Assembly (NCBI GenBank): GCA_035771175.1
Contig: CM069607.1
Span: forward strand, 9,253,501-9,317,500
DNA from: Paratinospora sagittata
Lineage: Eukaryota > Streptophyta > Magnoliopsida > Ranunculales > Menispermaceae
Direction of reading: 5' to 3'
Length of the DNA: 64,000 bases
Positions 34,006-46,999 of the stretch are shown here, piece by piece; position 1 is the first letter of the stretch; each line of letters starts with the position of its first letter. The notes under the pieces were generated by a model. That model saw nothing but the letters and a program-made list of their open reading frames with translations. It made no database searches and was not told the DNA's origin. The position numbers were made by a program, and so were the translations under genes.

Positions 34006-36440
34006 GGGTTTTAATAAACAATAAATTTACTATTTTGATAAAAAAAATTGTATTCCTCTAATAAAAGTAATTTTATTACTTTAGAAAAATGCTTTTATTA
34101 TTTTTAATAAAAATAATTAACTTATTTTTATTTTATTATTATAATAAAAATAATTTATCATCAAAGATTTCGTTTTTCATATTTAAATGAGGCACATATT
34201 TTTTATAGTGAATACTTAAAATTAATCCCCAAAAAAATTAAAATATCAATGAGAATTTATGCTATGTCCATATAACACTAAAAAAAAAACCACTCTATTC
34301 ACTACGAAGAAGAATGCCTATAAAAGAGGAGCGAGAGTGTAGAGAGAGAAAGTGGGTGGCAATTGAGACAGAATATTTGTTGAGAAACTTGTACGTCTAG
34401 CACGGTTCTTTTTTAAAATGATATATTTTATTAATTGAAGCAAAAGAAAATAAAGGGAAAAAAATACATTGAAAGTCAGTTTGGTCAGAAAACAATCAAA
34501 ACCATGATATTAAAAAAAATGTGAAGAATAGATGACAAGTATTAAAAAAACAATCTTTTTAAGTAATAAAAAGAAAAGAGTAGGATGAAAATTTATAAAT
34601 CTTGGCTACAATTTCATCTACCTTTGATGTGAAAAAATAATCTCCAGGATAAGGTTACAAATTATCATTTTGAGCATTGCTTGTAGATACGCATATTTAT
34701 AAAAAGACTACATTAACTCGAAACGTGACGGAGCTCACGTGACTCAATTATGAATAAAAAATATTAAAATAAAAATAATGCAAAAGTTGATGTGATTGTA
34801 GTTGTTTCGGTTCTTAATTTTGTTTCGTCAATATGATCATTAATTTTCTTCCTATCCATTCAAAATATTCCTCCTTGGAAATTTAATATTCAAATAGTTT
34901 AAAAACTTGCAAAAAACACTCAAAGAAAATAGTGAAAATCAATGTTAGTGCAAATACATTTATGTAAAATTAGTTCACAATTAGGATTTTTGTTAATTAC
35001 ATTGCATGAAAATTCTTGCCGTAAAATAATTATATTCTCAAAAATATTAGAAGATATGAACGAGCTTAGATCTCAACTAATATTAATATTCTTACTTAAC
35101 TGTTCAATTGAATGAAAAGATGAGTTTTCTTCCAAAAACTCCAATACTAATAAAGATTATTCAAACTCATATAACCGATGCAAAACTAGATTACAAGACA
35201 GAGAAATTGGTTTGAAGCCATGACATCTGATTACTAAGAAAGCCAACAACTCCATACAACCTATTTTTTGCATGTCTTTTTACTAAATATAACTAAAGAT
35301 GGTAAATACATCTTATATTTAGTAAAATATAACTAAAGATGTATATGTATACAACATTATATTTAGTTATAATGTTGATAAAGATGTATAAATTTGTTGT
35401 CTTCTTTATTTGAGGGAATCAAGGCCTTTACATTCTGTGGTTTTCATTAAATGCTATCACCCAAAGCCAAAAATAGTGTATATATATATATAGTTTGGCC
35501 ATGGTTTATGATCTTTGATGTAATTTAATTCAAAGTAGGATTTATAAAGATTTTATATAATCTGGTTTAAAATAGGATTGTTAGTAATTTTGTAAAAGAG
35601 CTTGACGGGACTAAGACTTAATAGTTGCCTGTGTCTTCAAAGCGGAAGTGGATTGATAAGGTATCAAGGATTTTAACTCGATAAGTTTTTCATTAATGCA
35701 CGGGCCCTTTGGCATAGTAAAGAAAGAAAAGTCCACACAGAAACTATACTATGTATAGCCTTTTCGTAGAATCTAATCTTATCTTGGCGAGCATCTTGGG
35801 ACCTCATGATTAATCTACCCAATGAATGAGGGAACACCAACTTGAAGGGAGATGGGCACTACAGCCGAATGGATTATAAAGTGTACTTTGACGCACCTTT
35901 TAAAAGAGAGGTGCAGTCACTGGCATTGTTGTTTGAGACCCTCGTTAACGGGTAATGGTTGCAACAACTAAGAAAGTTATCCACACAATAGAGGTGAAAG
36001 CTAGAGTTGCTTTAGAAATAGTAGATGAATTAGGTTTTCCAACATATTGTGCTACAAGGGAATTGCAAAACTATAAGTTTACAAGATGGGTTATCTGAAC
36101 CATGCACAAAAATGTCATTTTAGATTTTTTTACTCCAAGCGAAAGGAATAGAGTTAGCTCGCATGTTGGTAAAGATGGTACTAGTCCCAAATCAAATCCC
36201 GAGAGAGATCTTGAATTATATGTTGAGTAAAACCCGGCTAGGACTGAGACAAAATTAACGTGCATGATGAGGTGATAAAATCGACATAATGTGATAGAGT
36301 TTGGGTGGGGAAAGTCCCACCAAAAGTTGTAATGGCAGACACATTTTCTCAATGAAATGGTTTTAACTTTACACTCAAAGAAAAGAAAAACTAATAAAAC
36401 AATGCCAAGTGGTATAATATCATTTCTTAATACTCACAAA
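34006..36440. other. AT-rich intergenic DNA, no gene recognised
   Basis: 34000-34300 is low-complexity A/T sequence next to the virus. At 35280-35400 the word ATATAACTAAAGATG and inverted relatives (ATATTTAGTTATAA) recur, a small hairpin-like repeat. The 93-codon minus frame at 36352-36071 has no recognisable domain and is not called. Confidence 0.4.
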
Positions 36441-36539
36441 AATCATGATATTTCCAAATTCCAAAGTATTTCAAAAATTAAAGAATATGCGAGTTTTGTC
36501 ACTCTCGAAAACCAAAATCGTAAATAAAGAAAAACACCG

Positions 36540-36830
36540 ATGGCATTTTAGTCACTCACATCATCCGACTTCCTTGTATCGTTGTGTCAAGCCTCGCCTT
36601 GTTCCATCCAGCTTGCCCATCTCTTCTTCGGGCGGCAACTTCGAAGCTCCAACGTTCTGTTTTTAACTCTCTTTATTTCTTCGTTCAAACACATCTCTAT
36701 TTCTTCATTCCGACCAATTTCCGGCGAAATTTCTCCGATTCTCTGCTCTTCCGTCCAACTTCCGACCAGATCTCTTCGGAGAATTCCTTAACTTCCTCAC
36801 GTTTTTGTTGTTGTTTTCCCCGGCGAGAGA
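36540..36830 (+). promoter_or_regulatory. Probable 5' UTR of the plastid pyruvate kinase gene
   Basis: A C/T-rich leader with many TTC and CTT motifs precedes the ATG, typical of a plant 5' UTR. No convincing TATA box lies upstream, so the transcription start is not assigned. Confidence 0.4.
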
Positions 36831-39800
36831 ATGGCTCAAGCTCTGCAGTTCTTGATACCGACGTGTTCCACCAGCCCTAACCGAACTCTCTCCAGGATCT
36901 CATCTTCAAAACCCTTCCTCGTTCCTTCTTCGTTCCGTCGCATTCCTGTATCCATCTCGCGGAGGCCCATCTCCGCGGTGTCTTCAGATGTGGAATCGTC
37001 GCCGCCGAGTGTTCTGATATCTGAGAACGGAAAAGGTGGAGTTTTTGCTCAGAGTACAGCTAATGTGACGGATTCGAGTGCGATTGAGGTTGATGCAGTG
37101 ACGGAGGCGGAGTTGAAGGAGAACGGGTTCCGTAGTACAAGAAGGACGAAGCTTATCTGCACGATCGGCCCTGCTACGTGCGGGTTTGAGCAGCTTGAAG
37201 CGCTTGCTGTTGGTGGAATGAATGTTGCGCGGATTAATATGTGTCATGGAACACGCGATTGGCATCGGCGCGTGATTGAGCGGGTGAGGAGGTTGAATGA
37301 GGAGAAAGGATTTGCTGTTGCGATTATGATGGATACGGAAGGGAGTGAGATTCACATGGGGGATCTCGGAGGCGCTGCTTCGTCGGCCAGGGCTGAGGTA
37401 TCGTGTTCATCTTTCTGTTGCAATTGTGGTTTAGTAATTTAATTGTTAGGGTTGTGAATCAGTTGAAAACATAAGACAGGAAGAGTTTGTTGTGGATTCA
37501 TTAGAATCACTACGATTGATTTATTTATTTGGATATTTGATGTTTCACTTGGAGTTTTTGTAATTCATTGTTTCTAAAATTTTCAGGCTGATCCTTGCAT
37601 TTGAAACAGTGAAGAAACTTCACATTTTTTCGGTGTTAGGTTTTCTATTTTTGGTGTATATGAGAGACTTGTCTGCATTAACTTCTTATTGCTTGAATTT
37701 CCCTTAAAGAATCATTTCCATGCTTTCCTGCATTAACGTTCTGATGGTTGGATAATTCAAATTTCTCAAGCCGTTTAAAGCAACATGTATTTAAAATTTT
37801 TCAGGCTGATCCTTACAAAGACACTTTTTTTTTTTATTTCAACTTCTAGCGACTCAACTCAACTAAGTCTTTTTCCAACTATATGAGGTCGGTTATATGA
37901 ATCCGCTTCCTCTACTTTGCTCTATCTAAGGCTAAGTCCGTGTTTAAATTACAAAAAGTAAATCATTCTTAATTACTTTTTTCCATGTTATTATAGGTCT
38001 TCCTTTATTTCTATTGTTACCATGTAGGATTAATATGTCACTCTTCCTAATTGTTGCATTCAAAGGCCCATGTTATATGTGTCAAAACCACCTTAATCGA
38101 TTTTCTCTCATTTTTATCTCCAATTGGGGCTACTTCAACCATCATAGTTATTAAATCAAAATCAAATCATTAAATTGTTAAGGGTGGGATTGAATTCAAA
38201 CCGTTAATCGAATCTTAAATCATAAGATTTTAATTTTTTTTTTGTATATATAAAAATGCTTCAATTCTTTTTAACAAATCTTAACTAATACAATAGTCAT
38301 TTATTTACTAATTTGGTTTATATCAAGCTCACAAATCTTCCTCCTCTTGCATCAAACATTTCATTATCTTTTTCTCATTTTTTTTCCTTTCATTTCTTTG
38401 AAATAAACTTTTTTAAGAATGAATTAACACATTTGGCTCATTGATACAAATTTTAAAATTGTTGCGTATCTTTGCAAGATAATGTTTTCTAAAATAGAGC
38501 TCTACAATTAGTTTTTATTATTTGGGTGCATCATAAAGCTATGCTCCCAAGTTTTGTCTATCTTTTTAGAAATTTCCATTTCTCAAGCATAGATATAATA
38601 ATGAAAAACCACCCAAAACATCATATAACACATAAAAAACCTAATAATTGGAAGAAACAAAGTAAAGACAGAAGCTACCAAGTACTATGAAGCTTTTACT
38701 TATTGAGAAACTAAACACCAAATGGATTTTGTTCTAATGAAAAAGATAAGTAACTTTTGAAGATAAAAGTAGGGACAAAAGCCTTTTTCTTAGTTATGTG
38801 CAGTGGAGACAAAACCTAAGCTTTTCAAAAAGCTAAAGGTTGTCTCATTGAGTTATAAATGAGTTAAAAAAGTGTTGAAGTTGAAAAAAATCAACAAAAA
38901 CTTTCAAAAATTGGTGAATGGTTAAGTTAAATTGATTTTTACAGTTTGATTTGAATCCTATGATTCAAGTAGAATCTTACCTTTCAGCAAAAAATTTTAC
39001 GATTTTGAGGTTTTTTGATGTCTCAAGCATAGACATAATGATGAAAAACCACCCAAAACATCAAATAACACATAAAAAAACCATATAATTGGAAGAAACA
39101 ATGTAAAGATAGAAGCTACCAAGTACTATGACGCTTTTACTTACTGAGAAACTAAACACCAAATGGATTTGTTTTGATGAAAAAATTAAGTAATTTATTG
39201 AAGATAAAAGTAAGGCAAAAGCCTTTTTCTTAGATATGTGCAGTGGGGACAAAACCTAAGGTTGTGTTTGGTTTTCAACCCAAAAATTATTTTCAGTTTT
39301 CAAATAGTTAAAAAAAAGAAGTAGAAAACATGTTTGGTGGAGTAGTTTTTGAAAAATGCTTTTCTAATCTTTCCTCACAAAAAAAAAATAAAATGAAAAC
39401 TTGGGAAATGATATTTTGTCATTTCCCAAGTTTTCTAATTGTACTTTTTGGGTACCTTGAAAACAGAAAATTTGTTTTAAGGTACCCAACCAAACACAGC
39501 CTAAGCTTTTCGAAAAGTTTAAGGTTGTCACATTGAGTTATAAAGGAGTTAAAAAAGTGTCGGAAGTTGAACAAAAACTTTCAAAAATTGGTTATTGGTT
39601 AAGTTAAATTGATTTTTTCCAGTTTGATTTGAATCCTATGATTCAAGTCGAATCTTACCTTTCAACTAAAAATCTTACAATTTTTGAGATTTTGTGATTT
39701 TTTTGCAAAATTGAATTGTAATAGGTGCGATTCGACTTGAATCGATTCAAGTCGTAAATCGCACCAATTTAATAACAATGCATACCATTTCCCGAATATG

Positions 39801-42800
39801 CTCATTTCTATATTATCTTTTAAAGTTCAACCACATATCTATTTTAGCATTCACATTTTTGTTACACTTCGTTTGTTAACATGTTGTTTTGTAATTGTCC
39901 AACATTCTGTTCCATATAGCATGACTGACCTAATAGCAATTCTATAAAATTTTCCTTTTAACTTCAATGGGATGAGTCAATTATATAATACTCCAGAAAC
40001 ATTCCTCCACTTGACCCATCTTGCTTTAAATCTATGGATCACACCCTCACCTATATCTCTTTCTTGAATCATAATGGATCCTTAGTAGCTAAACGTTTAA
40101 TTCCTTGGTGTCTCTTGACTTCCAATCTTCACCGTCTCTTCATTTATATTTCTACTTCCACTAAAATTACATTTAATGTACCTAGTTTTAGTCCTATTAA
40201 TTTTGAACCTTTTAGGTTCTAGATTTCTCCAAACCTCTAGCCTAGCATTTTTTCCAAATTTAGTTTCATTGATCAATATTATATGATCGACAAATACATA
40301 CACCATGGAATATTTTTTCTCTTAAGGCAGATCCTTGGTGTAAACCTATTGTAATTGGAAATTCGTTAGTTTCTCCTAATGTTGATTTTACAATGGTTAT
40401 TATCATCATACTTATATTTCATTAGGTCAGTATACTTAGTTGTAACTCATCTTTTCCTTAATACCCACCATATTATTTTTCTAGGTACCCCTATCATTGA
40501 CTTTCTCTAAATCAATTAAGATTATATGGGGGTTTTTCTTCTTCTTCCTATACCTCTCCATCAATCTCCTCAATAAATAAATAGCGTCAACAGTTGATCT
40601 AGTCAGTTATGTTGCATATGCATGCCTTAGACCCTTACAAGACTCTCAACCTAATTTTGAAAGATGATAACCAAAAAAATAAGTATTGATTTGGTAGTAA
40701 TGCAAAGACAAGTATACATGTTTAAGTGACATTTCAGCATAGTTGTCTATATTGGTGCAAGTGCAATCCAATCTTATTCGCTATGAGAATCAAGAATGAA
40801 AAATAAAGAAGAATCCTCTAGTTTTAAGTGAGAACTTAGATGTTATGATACCTAACACTAGCCAAATGCGCCACACCACCTTGTTCATCTCTTTCCATAT
40901 CTCTTTCACCACTTGTAGAAAATTAAGAACCTTTTATACCATGTAATGCCTTTTGTTTGTATTTAAGGGCAAGTCCTTTAAAAAGATCAAAAAACATGTA
41001 TGAAAGGTTCATATTGCATCCTGCACACACTCGGGGATCTAAACCCAATCCAAAAGACTGATAAAGAAGACAGGAACCTGGCATCTTATGCAGTAAGTCT
41101 AACTGACAAACTTGTTCAGTTAAAATGAATAAGACTTCCTTTGTGCTGCAATATTGCGGCCTTTTGCATGTCTTAGCCTGTTTGAGATGCACCTTGATCA
41201 CTTCCTTGGGAGAGGGAAAGGAATATGTTTCTAATCATAAGTTGAGAAGTTAAAATGTTTTGTGAAAACATATGTCCCATCTGATATTGAACTGATAGGT
41301 ATGCATGTGTTGTGTTGTATTGGAAAAATGTGACTTGCATAACTAAGAAACTTTGTATGTTTTATATCGGCTTTCTTTAGCAAGAATAGATTATGAACCC
41401 AAGCAACAGAAAAAATTGATACTTGTTTTGAAGATAAAACAATACCTTGAAATACTGCTTCCCCTTTTATTTTCTACTATACTACTCAGGTATGACTAAG
41501 ACATGATTAGAGAGTCAAGGTATCATGGACGTTGCATTTGGATTTGAGGCTCAAGTATTTGATATGGGTATAACACTCATTCGAGATGTTTTGATAATAT
41601 ACTTGTATGCATTAAATTTACGCTTTATAGTTGCCAAAATGGATGTTCCATTTTTGGTAGTTCATAGAGGCCTGATTTGATATTTTTTGAAACACGTGTC
41701 AATATTGGAATACTTAGTTACTTTTTATACAGGATGGTGAGATCTGGACTTTCAGTGTTCGTGCTTTTGATTCACCTCTTCCAGAGCGAACCATCAATGT
41801 GAACTATGACGGCTTTGCTGAAGGTCTTCATTTCTGCGCTCTATCTTTAATTAAAGACATGACTATATTAGTGGTCATGCGATTTAAGAGAGGTGAAATT
41901 CTATTCAAACTTTAAGCAAGCTTGGTTGTGGTGCAGATGTGAAAGTAGGTGATGAACTCCTTGTGGATGGGGGAATGGTGAGGTTTGACGTGATAGAAAA
42001 GATTGGACCAGATGTAAAGTGCAGGTGTACTGATCCTGGCTTGTTGTTGCCAAGAGCTAATATAACTTTTTGGCGGGATGGAAGTTTGGTTCGCGAACGT
42101 AATGCCATGCTTCCCACAATATCTTCGAAGGTTGGTACCTCTCCTAAAGTTTATTTGAGCATATATATTTGAAAACTCACCACATCACATAATCTTATTA
42201 GTGCTTTTGGGATGTCAAACATATTTTGACATTTAGGTTACCTAAAATGGACTTTCTTCATAATGTTACTTCATACTCCTAGTTTGTTTGCCTGTAGCAA
42301 TGTAATTGAGACATGAGCATTTGAACCTTCTTATGAGGGAAAATAGTTTTTAAGTCTTAATATTTTATTTGTTACCCATTCTATTAAGTCAATTCCCTGC
42401 AATTTTGTATCATTTTGTCTGACTGTTTTGTTAGATGCAATCTATTGTTTCATGACTTTTTATGTAATGTTAGAGGATATAGTATCTAATCCACAAGGCT
42501 CTCGCTGTTGCGGGGTGTTTGCTAAAGAGGAAAGACACTCGGCTAGTTTTGGGGATAAGCTCGATTTATCTACAATTTTGGTTTCATGCATTAATCCTTT
42601 ACAGGATTGGCTGGATATTGACTTTGGGATAGCTGAGGGAGTTGATTTTATTGCAATTTCCTTTGTGAAGTCTGCTGATGTTATTACACATCTTAAGAGT
42701 TACATTGCTGCACGATCTCGGGATAGGTAAGCATTTCTTTTCTCTTATCCTTTTTTTTTTTCCCCCTTTTTTATGCCCTGCACCATTGTGACGAGATAGA

Positions 42801-45136
42801 TGCCTTCTGAGTTGTGGGTCTGGACAGCATATAATTTGTGTTATTGGGTTACGGCTTATGTATCGTCAAATATTTCTTTTCTTTCATGTTCTTTTTATTT
42901 TTTTTCTTCGTATGTCATTATCATGAAATACCTTCCTGTGTTATTGGGTACATAACCTGTTGGATAATTAGAGATATTTGTAAGCTCATTATCATAAATC
43001 AGTACAACAAAACTCATTAACCTCATCAGTTTTAATCTTGTTTTTTTGCTTAATCAAAATAAAATTTTGGACACTCTTGAGATTGCTCTTCCACCAATAC
43101 AAATAAACTAACACAGTTTGGATTGTTGGTTGGTCCTCATGTCACTTTCATATCCCTGAAAACTTTCCTGCCAAATGTTCCTGTTTTATCTTTAGAAGCA
43201 CTAATGAACTAATGGTGATTGGTCTTCGTGTCAAGAAATGCCCTGCTGTAATAACAATTATTGTCACATTTTTCCTGAACTTGGCTAGTTAGGGCATTCC
43301 ACTGTTGCTCGTCAGTGGATGACCATTTATTCATGTGTTTATTTTTCCAGTTTATTGAAGTGCATATTTATGAAAGTGTGGAGGCACTCTAAATGATTCC
43401 CTGAGACATTGTGTTTATTTCCATCACAATGAAATCGAATTAGTATATGGAACTTTTAATTTTCTTGGTATCCCGATGGTTTTCTCTCTTTGTTGGTATT
43501 CTAATAATACTTGCCCTACTATTTGAATGACTAGAATTGTTTAGTCTTTCCAAGAACGGACTCACGCTACTTCTTGAGTCTGATAAAATATATTTTGATT
43601 TTCTCTGCAGTGACATTGCCGTTATTGCAAAGATTGAGAGTGTTGACTCCTTGAAAAATTTGGAAGAGATAATTCGGGCATCAGATGGAGCTATGGTGGC
43701 TAGAGGGGATCTGGGTGCCCAAATTCCTTTGGAGCAGGTCCCTTCTGCTCAGCAGAGGATCGTTCAACTATGCAGGCAGTTAAACAGGCCAGTCATTGTT
43801 GCCTCACAGCTGCTTGAATCCATGATTGAATACCCGACCCCCACCAGAGCTGAAGTTGCTGATATTTCTGAAGCTGTCAGACAGAGGGCTGATGCTTTGA
43901 TGCTTTCTGGCGAGTCTGCAATGGGCCAGTACCCAGAGAAAGCATTGACAGTGCTAAGAAGTGTCAGCCTAAGAATTGAAAAGTGGTGGAGGGAGGAGAA
44001 AAGACATGAAACTATGGAGCTGCCAGAGATTTCAAGTTCTTTTGCAGATAGCATTTCAGAGGAGATTTGCAATTCTGCTGCCAAAATGGGTAAGCTTTCT
44101 GATTTTGTACTTCTGCTTCTGAAAATAGTAATTTATATGTTCATATGAGGCAACCAACTCCATATGAGCAACCTAACCTTGTTACATAATTCATATTAAG
44201 GAAAAGGAAAAAATAAAGAGAGTCAAAGATGGAGGGAAAATGGGTGTTACTTTTTCTTTTCTTTTTTCAGGAGGAAAAAGGTTTTATAGTTGATATATAT
44301 TTTTCAATTTTCTTGATCGGCGTATTTGTTCATTCTACGAAGGATTTTGTTATCTTGGTGTTTGACATGGCTGATGTGTCACCATGAATGATTCAACATC
44401 AATGTATATGTTCTCTGTTCGAGTTGATTTGGAAACATGTTGTTCTAATCAATGTTTTCAAGGCGCCAAGGCGATATCTAATGCAATGAACTCCTTTCTC
44501 TCTGTGGTTATGGTCTACTTTATTTTTTCTATACTTTAACGGAGGAAACAGTAGCCGACCTCATGTAGTTGGAAAAGGCTTAGTTGAGTTGAGTTGAGAG
44601 TTTAATAGAGGAAACAGATTCAGAAAGTTAATGCCATTAAGAGATGGGTACTTTGGATACTTTCTTGTAGTTAGTTTAGATTGGTGTTTCCTTGATTTTG
44701 ACAGTGGTGTATGTCTTGTATTTTCTTATTTGAATGTGATAGTTGTGAAATAATTACCATTTTCTGTTGATCATGATATTTAGATTTTTCCCTTGTTCTT
44801 TTTTTGACAACAAGGTTGCTTTTGTAATTTGCAGCCAACAACTTGGAGGTGGATGCAATTTTCGTTGACACGAAAACAGGTCACATGGCTTCTCTCCTCT
44901 CACGCTGCCGACCTGACTGCCCTATCTTTGCATTCACCAGTACAACATCTGTGCGGCGACGTTTGAATCTCCAGTGGGGCCTAATGCCATTCCGCCTGAG
45001 TTTTTCTAATGACATGGAGAGCAATCTTAACAGAACATTCTCCTTGCTGAAGGCCAGGGGGATGATCCAATCGGGTGACCTTGTTATTGCAGTGTCTGAT
45101 ATGTTGCAATCCATTCAAGTGATGAATGTCCCATAA
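36831..45136 (+). CDS. PKP1: Plastidial pyruvate kinase, alpha subunit (PKP1-like), six exons
   Basis: It converts phosphoenolpyruvate and ADP to pyruvate and ATP in plastids, feeding fatty-acid synthesis; the alpha subunit pairs with beta subunits. Exons: 36831-37397, 41733-41823, 41937-42130, 42605-42726, 43611-44089, 44835-45136, all with GT-AG borders, giving 584 residues (Arabidopsis PKP1 is about 596 from memory). Residues 1-75 are Ser/Pro/Arg-rich and lack acidic residues early, as in a transit peptide. Then come [20 protein letters not shown], the Mg/ADP loop region with [16 protein letters not shown], a B domain (exons 2-3), the catalytic-lysine segment [22 protein letters not shown], and a C-terminal domain ending [18 protein letters not shown] in place of the cytosolic-type loop is typical of plastid alpha subunits. 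No frameshift or missing exon was seen. Confidence 0.95.
38581..39703. repeat. Tandem direct duplication of a 440-bp unit
   Basis: Unit 1 (38581-39020) and unit 2 (39021-39703) both begin TCTCAAGCATAGA and share ATGAAAAACCACCCAAAACA, CTACCAAGTACTATGA and GATTTGAATCCTATGATTCA. Unit 2 is longer only because of the MITE at 39260-39501. Confidence 0.85.
39260..39501. mobile_element. Tourist-like MITE (PIF/Harbinger type), 242 bp
   Basis: The ends GGTTGTGTTTGGTT and AACCAAACACAGCC form a 14-bp inverted repeat with one mismatch. TAA stands on both sides (39257-39259 and 39502-39504). Unit 1 of the tandem duplication has the same flanking words with a single TAA (CAAAACCTAAGCTTTTC at about 38810), an internal empty site. 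Terminal sequence, TAA duplication and size fit Tourist-type elements moved by PIF/Harbinger transposases. Confidence 0.88.
44520..44615 (+). repeat. 3' end fragment of an RTE-type LINE in PKP1 intron 5
   Basis: GTAGCCGACCTCATGTAGTT, then GGAAAAGGCTTAGTTGAGTTGAG, is the RTE 3' end also seen in reverse at 37840-37905. The fragment is too short to carry coding text. Confidence 0.65.
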
Positions 45137-46860
45137 GATTGCCCACGTGTGTTTATTGTTGTTTTGGCTTTCTTTTATTTATGAGGACGCATGAACTGTT
45201 GTTCTGTTATTGTTTTGCGTTAATTAGTAGGTATTGTTTAGCTGAGACAGTCAATGATCTTTGTAATTTTTTTTTTTGGCGGTAGAAACCAAAATAAGTG
45301 TTTTTTTTGGGTTCAGAGACTCGTTTCTGATGACTGCCCTACTGCATCATTTAACTCTGAAGTGTGAACCTGCGGTGGATTAAACACCAGCCAACTCAAA
45401 GGTATTGCTCACAATTAAGGAAGCAAGCCAGCAAATGCGCTTGATTTCGCTCAACAGGTGAGCCCATTCAACACTGTGTTCTCTTTTCAATATTATCTGG
45501 TAGGTCCAACTTACTGCTAGGAATCTAAGCATTTTATTGTTTGAACCATGTTATAAAATAATGTTGCCCAATGGAAAATAATGGATAAAAAAAGCATTGA
45601 TTTGTTGAACTTTTGAAAACTCCACTAATTTGGTGCTGGGCCATCTGTCAGGTCTTTAGTTTCTTAGGGAAGTAGTTCCCTTTCCTGTCAAATGTGGCAG
45701 GTAGTAATTAAACGTTAGAAGTGAGATGAGTTAATGGAATGCCTGAAAGGAGAAACTACTTGAAAGGGTGATTCTGACCATAATAATATTCTCGGGATGT
45801 GTTTCTTTTCTTTGTTACCTTTTAAGAAATTGTGCAAAATTTAGTTAGAGATTTAGATGATCAGATTGTTTGGGATGCCAATTAGACAGATCTTTTGATG
45901 GGTTCTGAGTTGTTAAGATTGTTTGGGATGTATATGTGGTGAACTATGTAGTTGTTGAGAAAATCATCATTTTCCATGCTGTAGAAGAAAAAAAAAAAAT
46001 CAAAATTAACATCAATATTAGAACACAACAAAGACCAAATTGGTAAATTTTTTTATGGTAAGATTGAGTCCCGTCTGTTTGGGTGCATGTCTTGGGTGTA
46101 GTGGTTCAGCACCTCTTCCGCTTTTTATGAGGTTGAAAATGTCAGTGGGAGCAATTCTCTGATTTTGTGAGAACTTTGAAGCAGCAGACTGTTGTATACC
46201 CTTTTTGCTGTTGGGCTTCTACTTGGGTTTCAATTGCCCTTTAACCTATGAGGTGTCAGTCCTAAAAAAAAGAGTGGGATAAAAATGTTAGTCTTAAGAG
46301 ACAAGTATTCACTCTATTGAGGAGCAAATGCTTTCTCACCTTGAACTTTCATTTGCATTAACTTTACATAATTTGGATTTGATAACAATTATGATTTCTT
46401 GATTCTCTCCCATTATTAATTATACTTTGAAGTTCAAATTATAATAAAATCGACCTCATCATTTTGAAAGGTAGCCATTGTCTTTGGAGGAGAAGGTTGG
46501 AACCCTTAAAGGTGGGTGTAAGGATGTATGAGTTGCAACTATGGTAATGATCTCTGATCATTAATGCAATTTGAAGTTGAAATGTTCATGGCTTAGTAAC
46601 TATTTAATTTGAACCTTGTTTTCAACATATTGAAGAACCTCATATGATCCCAGGTTGAATTTGAACCTTGGATTCAACTTATTGAGCCTACAAAATGTTA
46701 TAGTTGGTTATCAGGATAAGCTCATCAACATTTCTGAGAACTGTTATTAGATTTCTTTTTGTTACTAAACTGTGTTATTAGATTAATTGCTTGAATAGTA
46801 ACCCTTAAGGTCCTCTTATCCATTGAGAAGCTTTGCATTGTGAGCCTAAGTAACTTCCTC
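45137..46860. other. PKP1 3' flank, no further gene
   Basis: The first few hundred bases are probably the PKP1 3' UTR. The rest is AT-rich with no recognisable domain or repeat. Confidence 0.4.
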
Positions 46861-46872
46861 TTATCCATTGCA

Positions 46873-46990
46873 ATTGATCGGTAGCTCAATTGGTTAGGAG
46901 TAGTATTCCTGGTCCCATTGGTGATCAGAGGTCAAATCCCCAGAAAAAATAAATGTAAAGACAATGTGATATGGGCTTATTTGAACCCGG
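46873..46990 (+). repeat. tRNA-derived SINE-like element
   Basis: TAGCTCAATTGG (46882-46893) matches an RNA polymerase III A box and GGTCAAATCCC (46930-46940) a B box, spaced about as in tRNA genes. The sequence cannot fold as a full tRNA acceptor stem, so it is a SINE remnant and not a tRNA gene. Confidence 0.6.
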
Positions 46991-46999
46991 GGCTTGCGA

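Larger units (their letters stand above)
38143..39780. mobile_element. DNA-transposon-like insert inside the RTE LINE
   Basis: The ends are inverted: CATAGTTATTAAAT at the left and ATTTAATAACAATG at the right (one mismatch). ACCAT lies at both borders (38138-38142 and 39784-39788), and closing the gap there restores the LINE reading IREMVEVAPI. The insert has no coding frame I recognise and carries an internal duplication. The class (Mutator- or hAT-like) is not certain because the duplication length is unclear. Confidence 0.65.
37810..40645 (-). mobile_element. RTE-type LINE remnant in PKP1 intron 1, split by a DNA element
   Basis: On the minus strand, [19 protein letters not shown] and [11 protein letters not shown] (40600-40500) precede the RT active-site region [13 protein letters not shown] (altered from the family's FADD form) and [14 protein letters not shown] (40290-40160). 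The C-terminal part resumes at about 38130 with [11 protein letters not shown] and [15 protein letters not shown], ending near 37830. Sequence between (38143-39780) is inserted. Stops are frequent. The PKP1 gene is on the plus strand, so the LINE is antisense in the intron. Confidence 0.82.

Noticed and set aside
36071..36352. 93-codon minus frame before PKP1
   Set aside because: No recognisable domain, atypical composition, no promoter or splice context.
42428..42604. Extension of PKP1 exon 4 upstream
   Set aside because: The open frame continues into the intron by chance; the TTACAG acceptor at 42604 restores the conserved [12 protein letters not shown] start.
46873..46945. Possible tRNA gene
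   Set aside because: A and B boxes are present but no acceptor stem pairing or anticodon loop could be drawn; better explained as a SINE.
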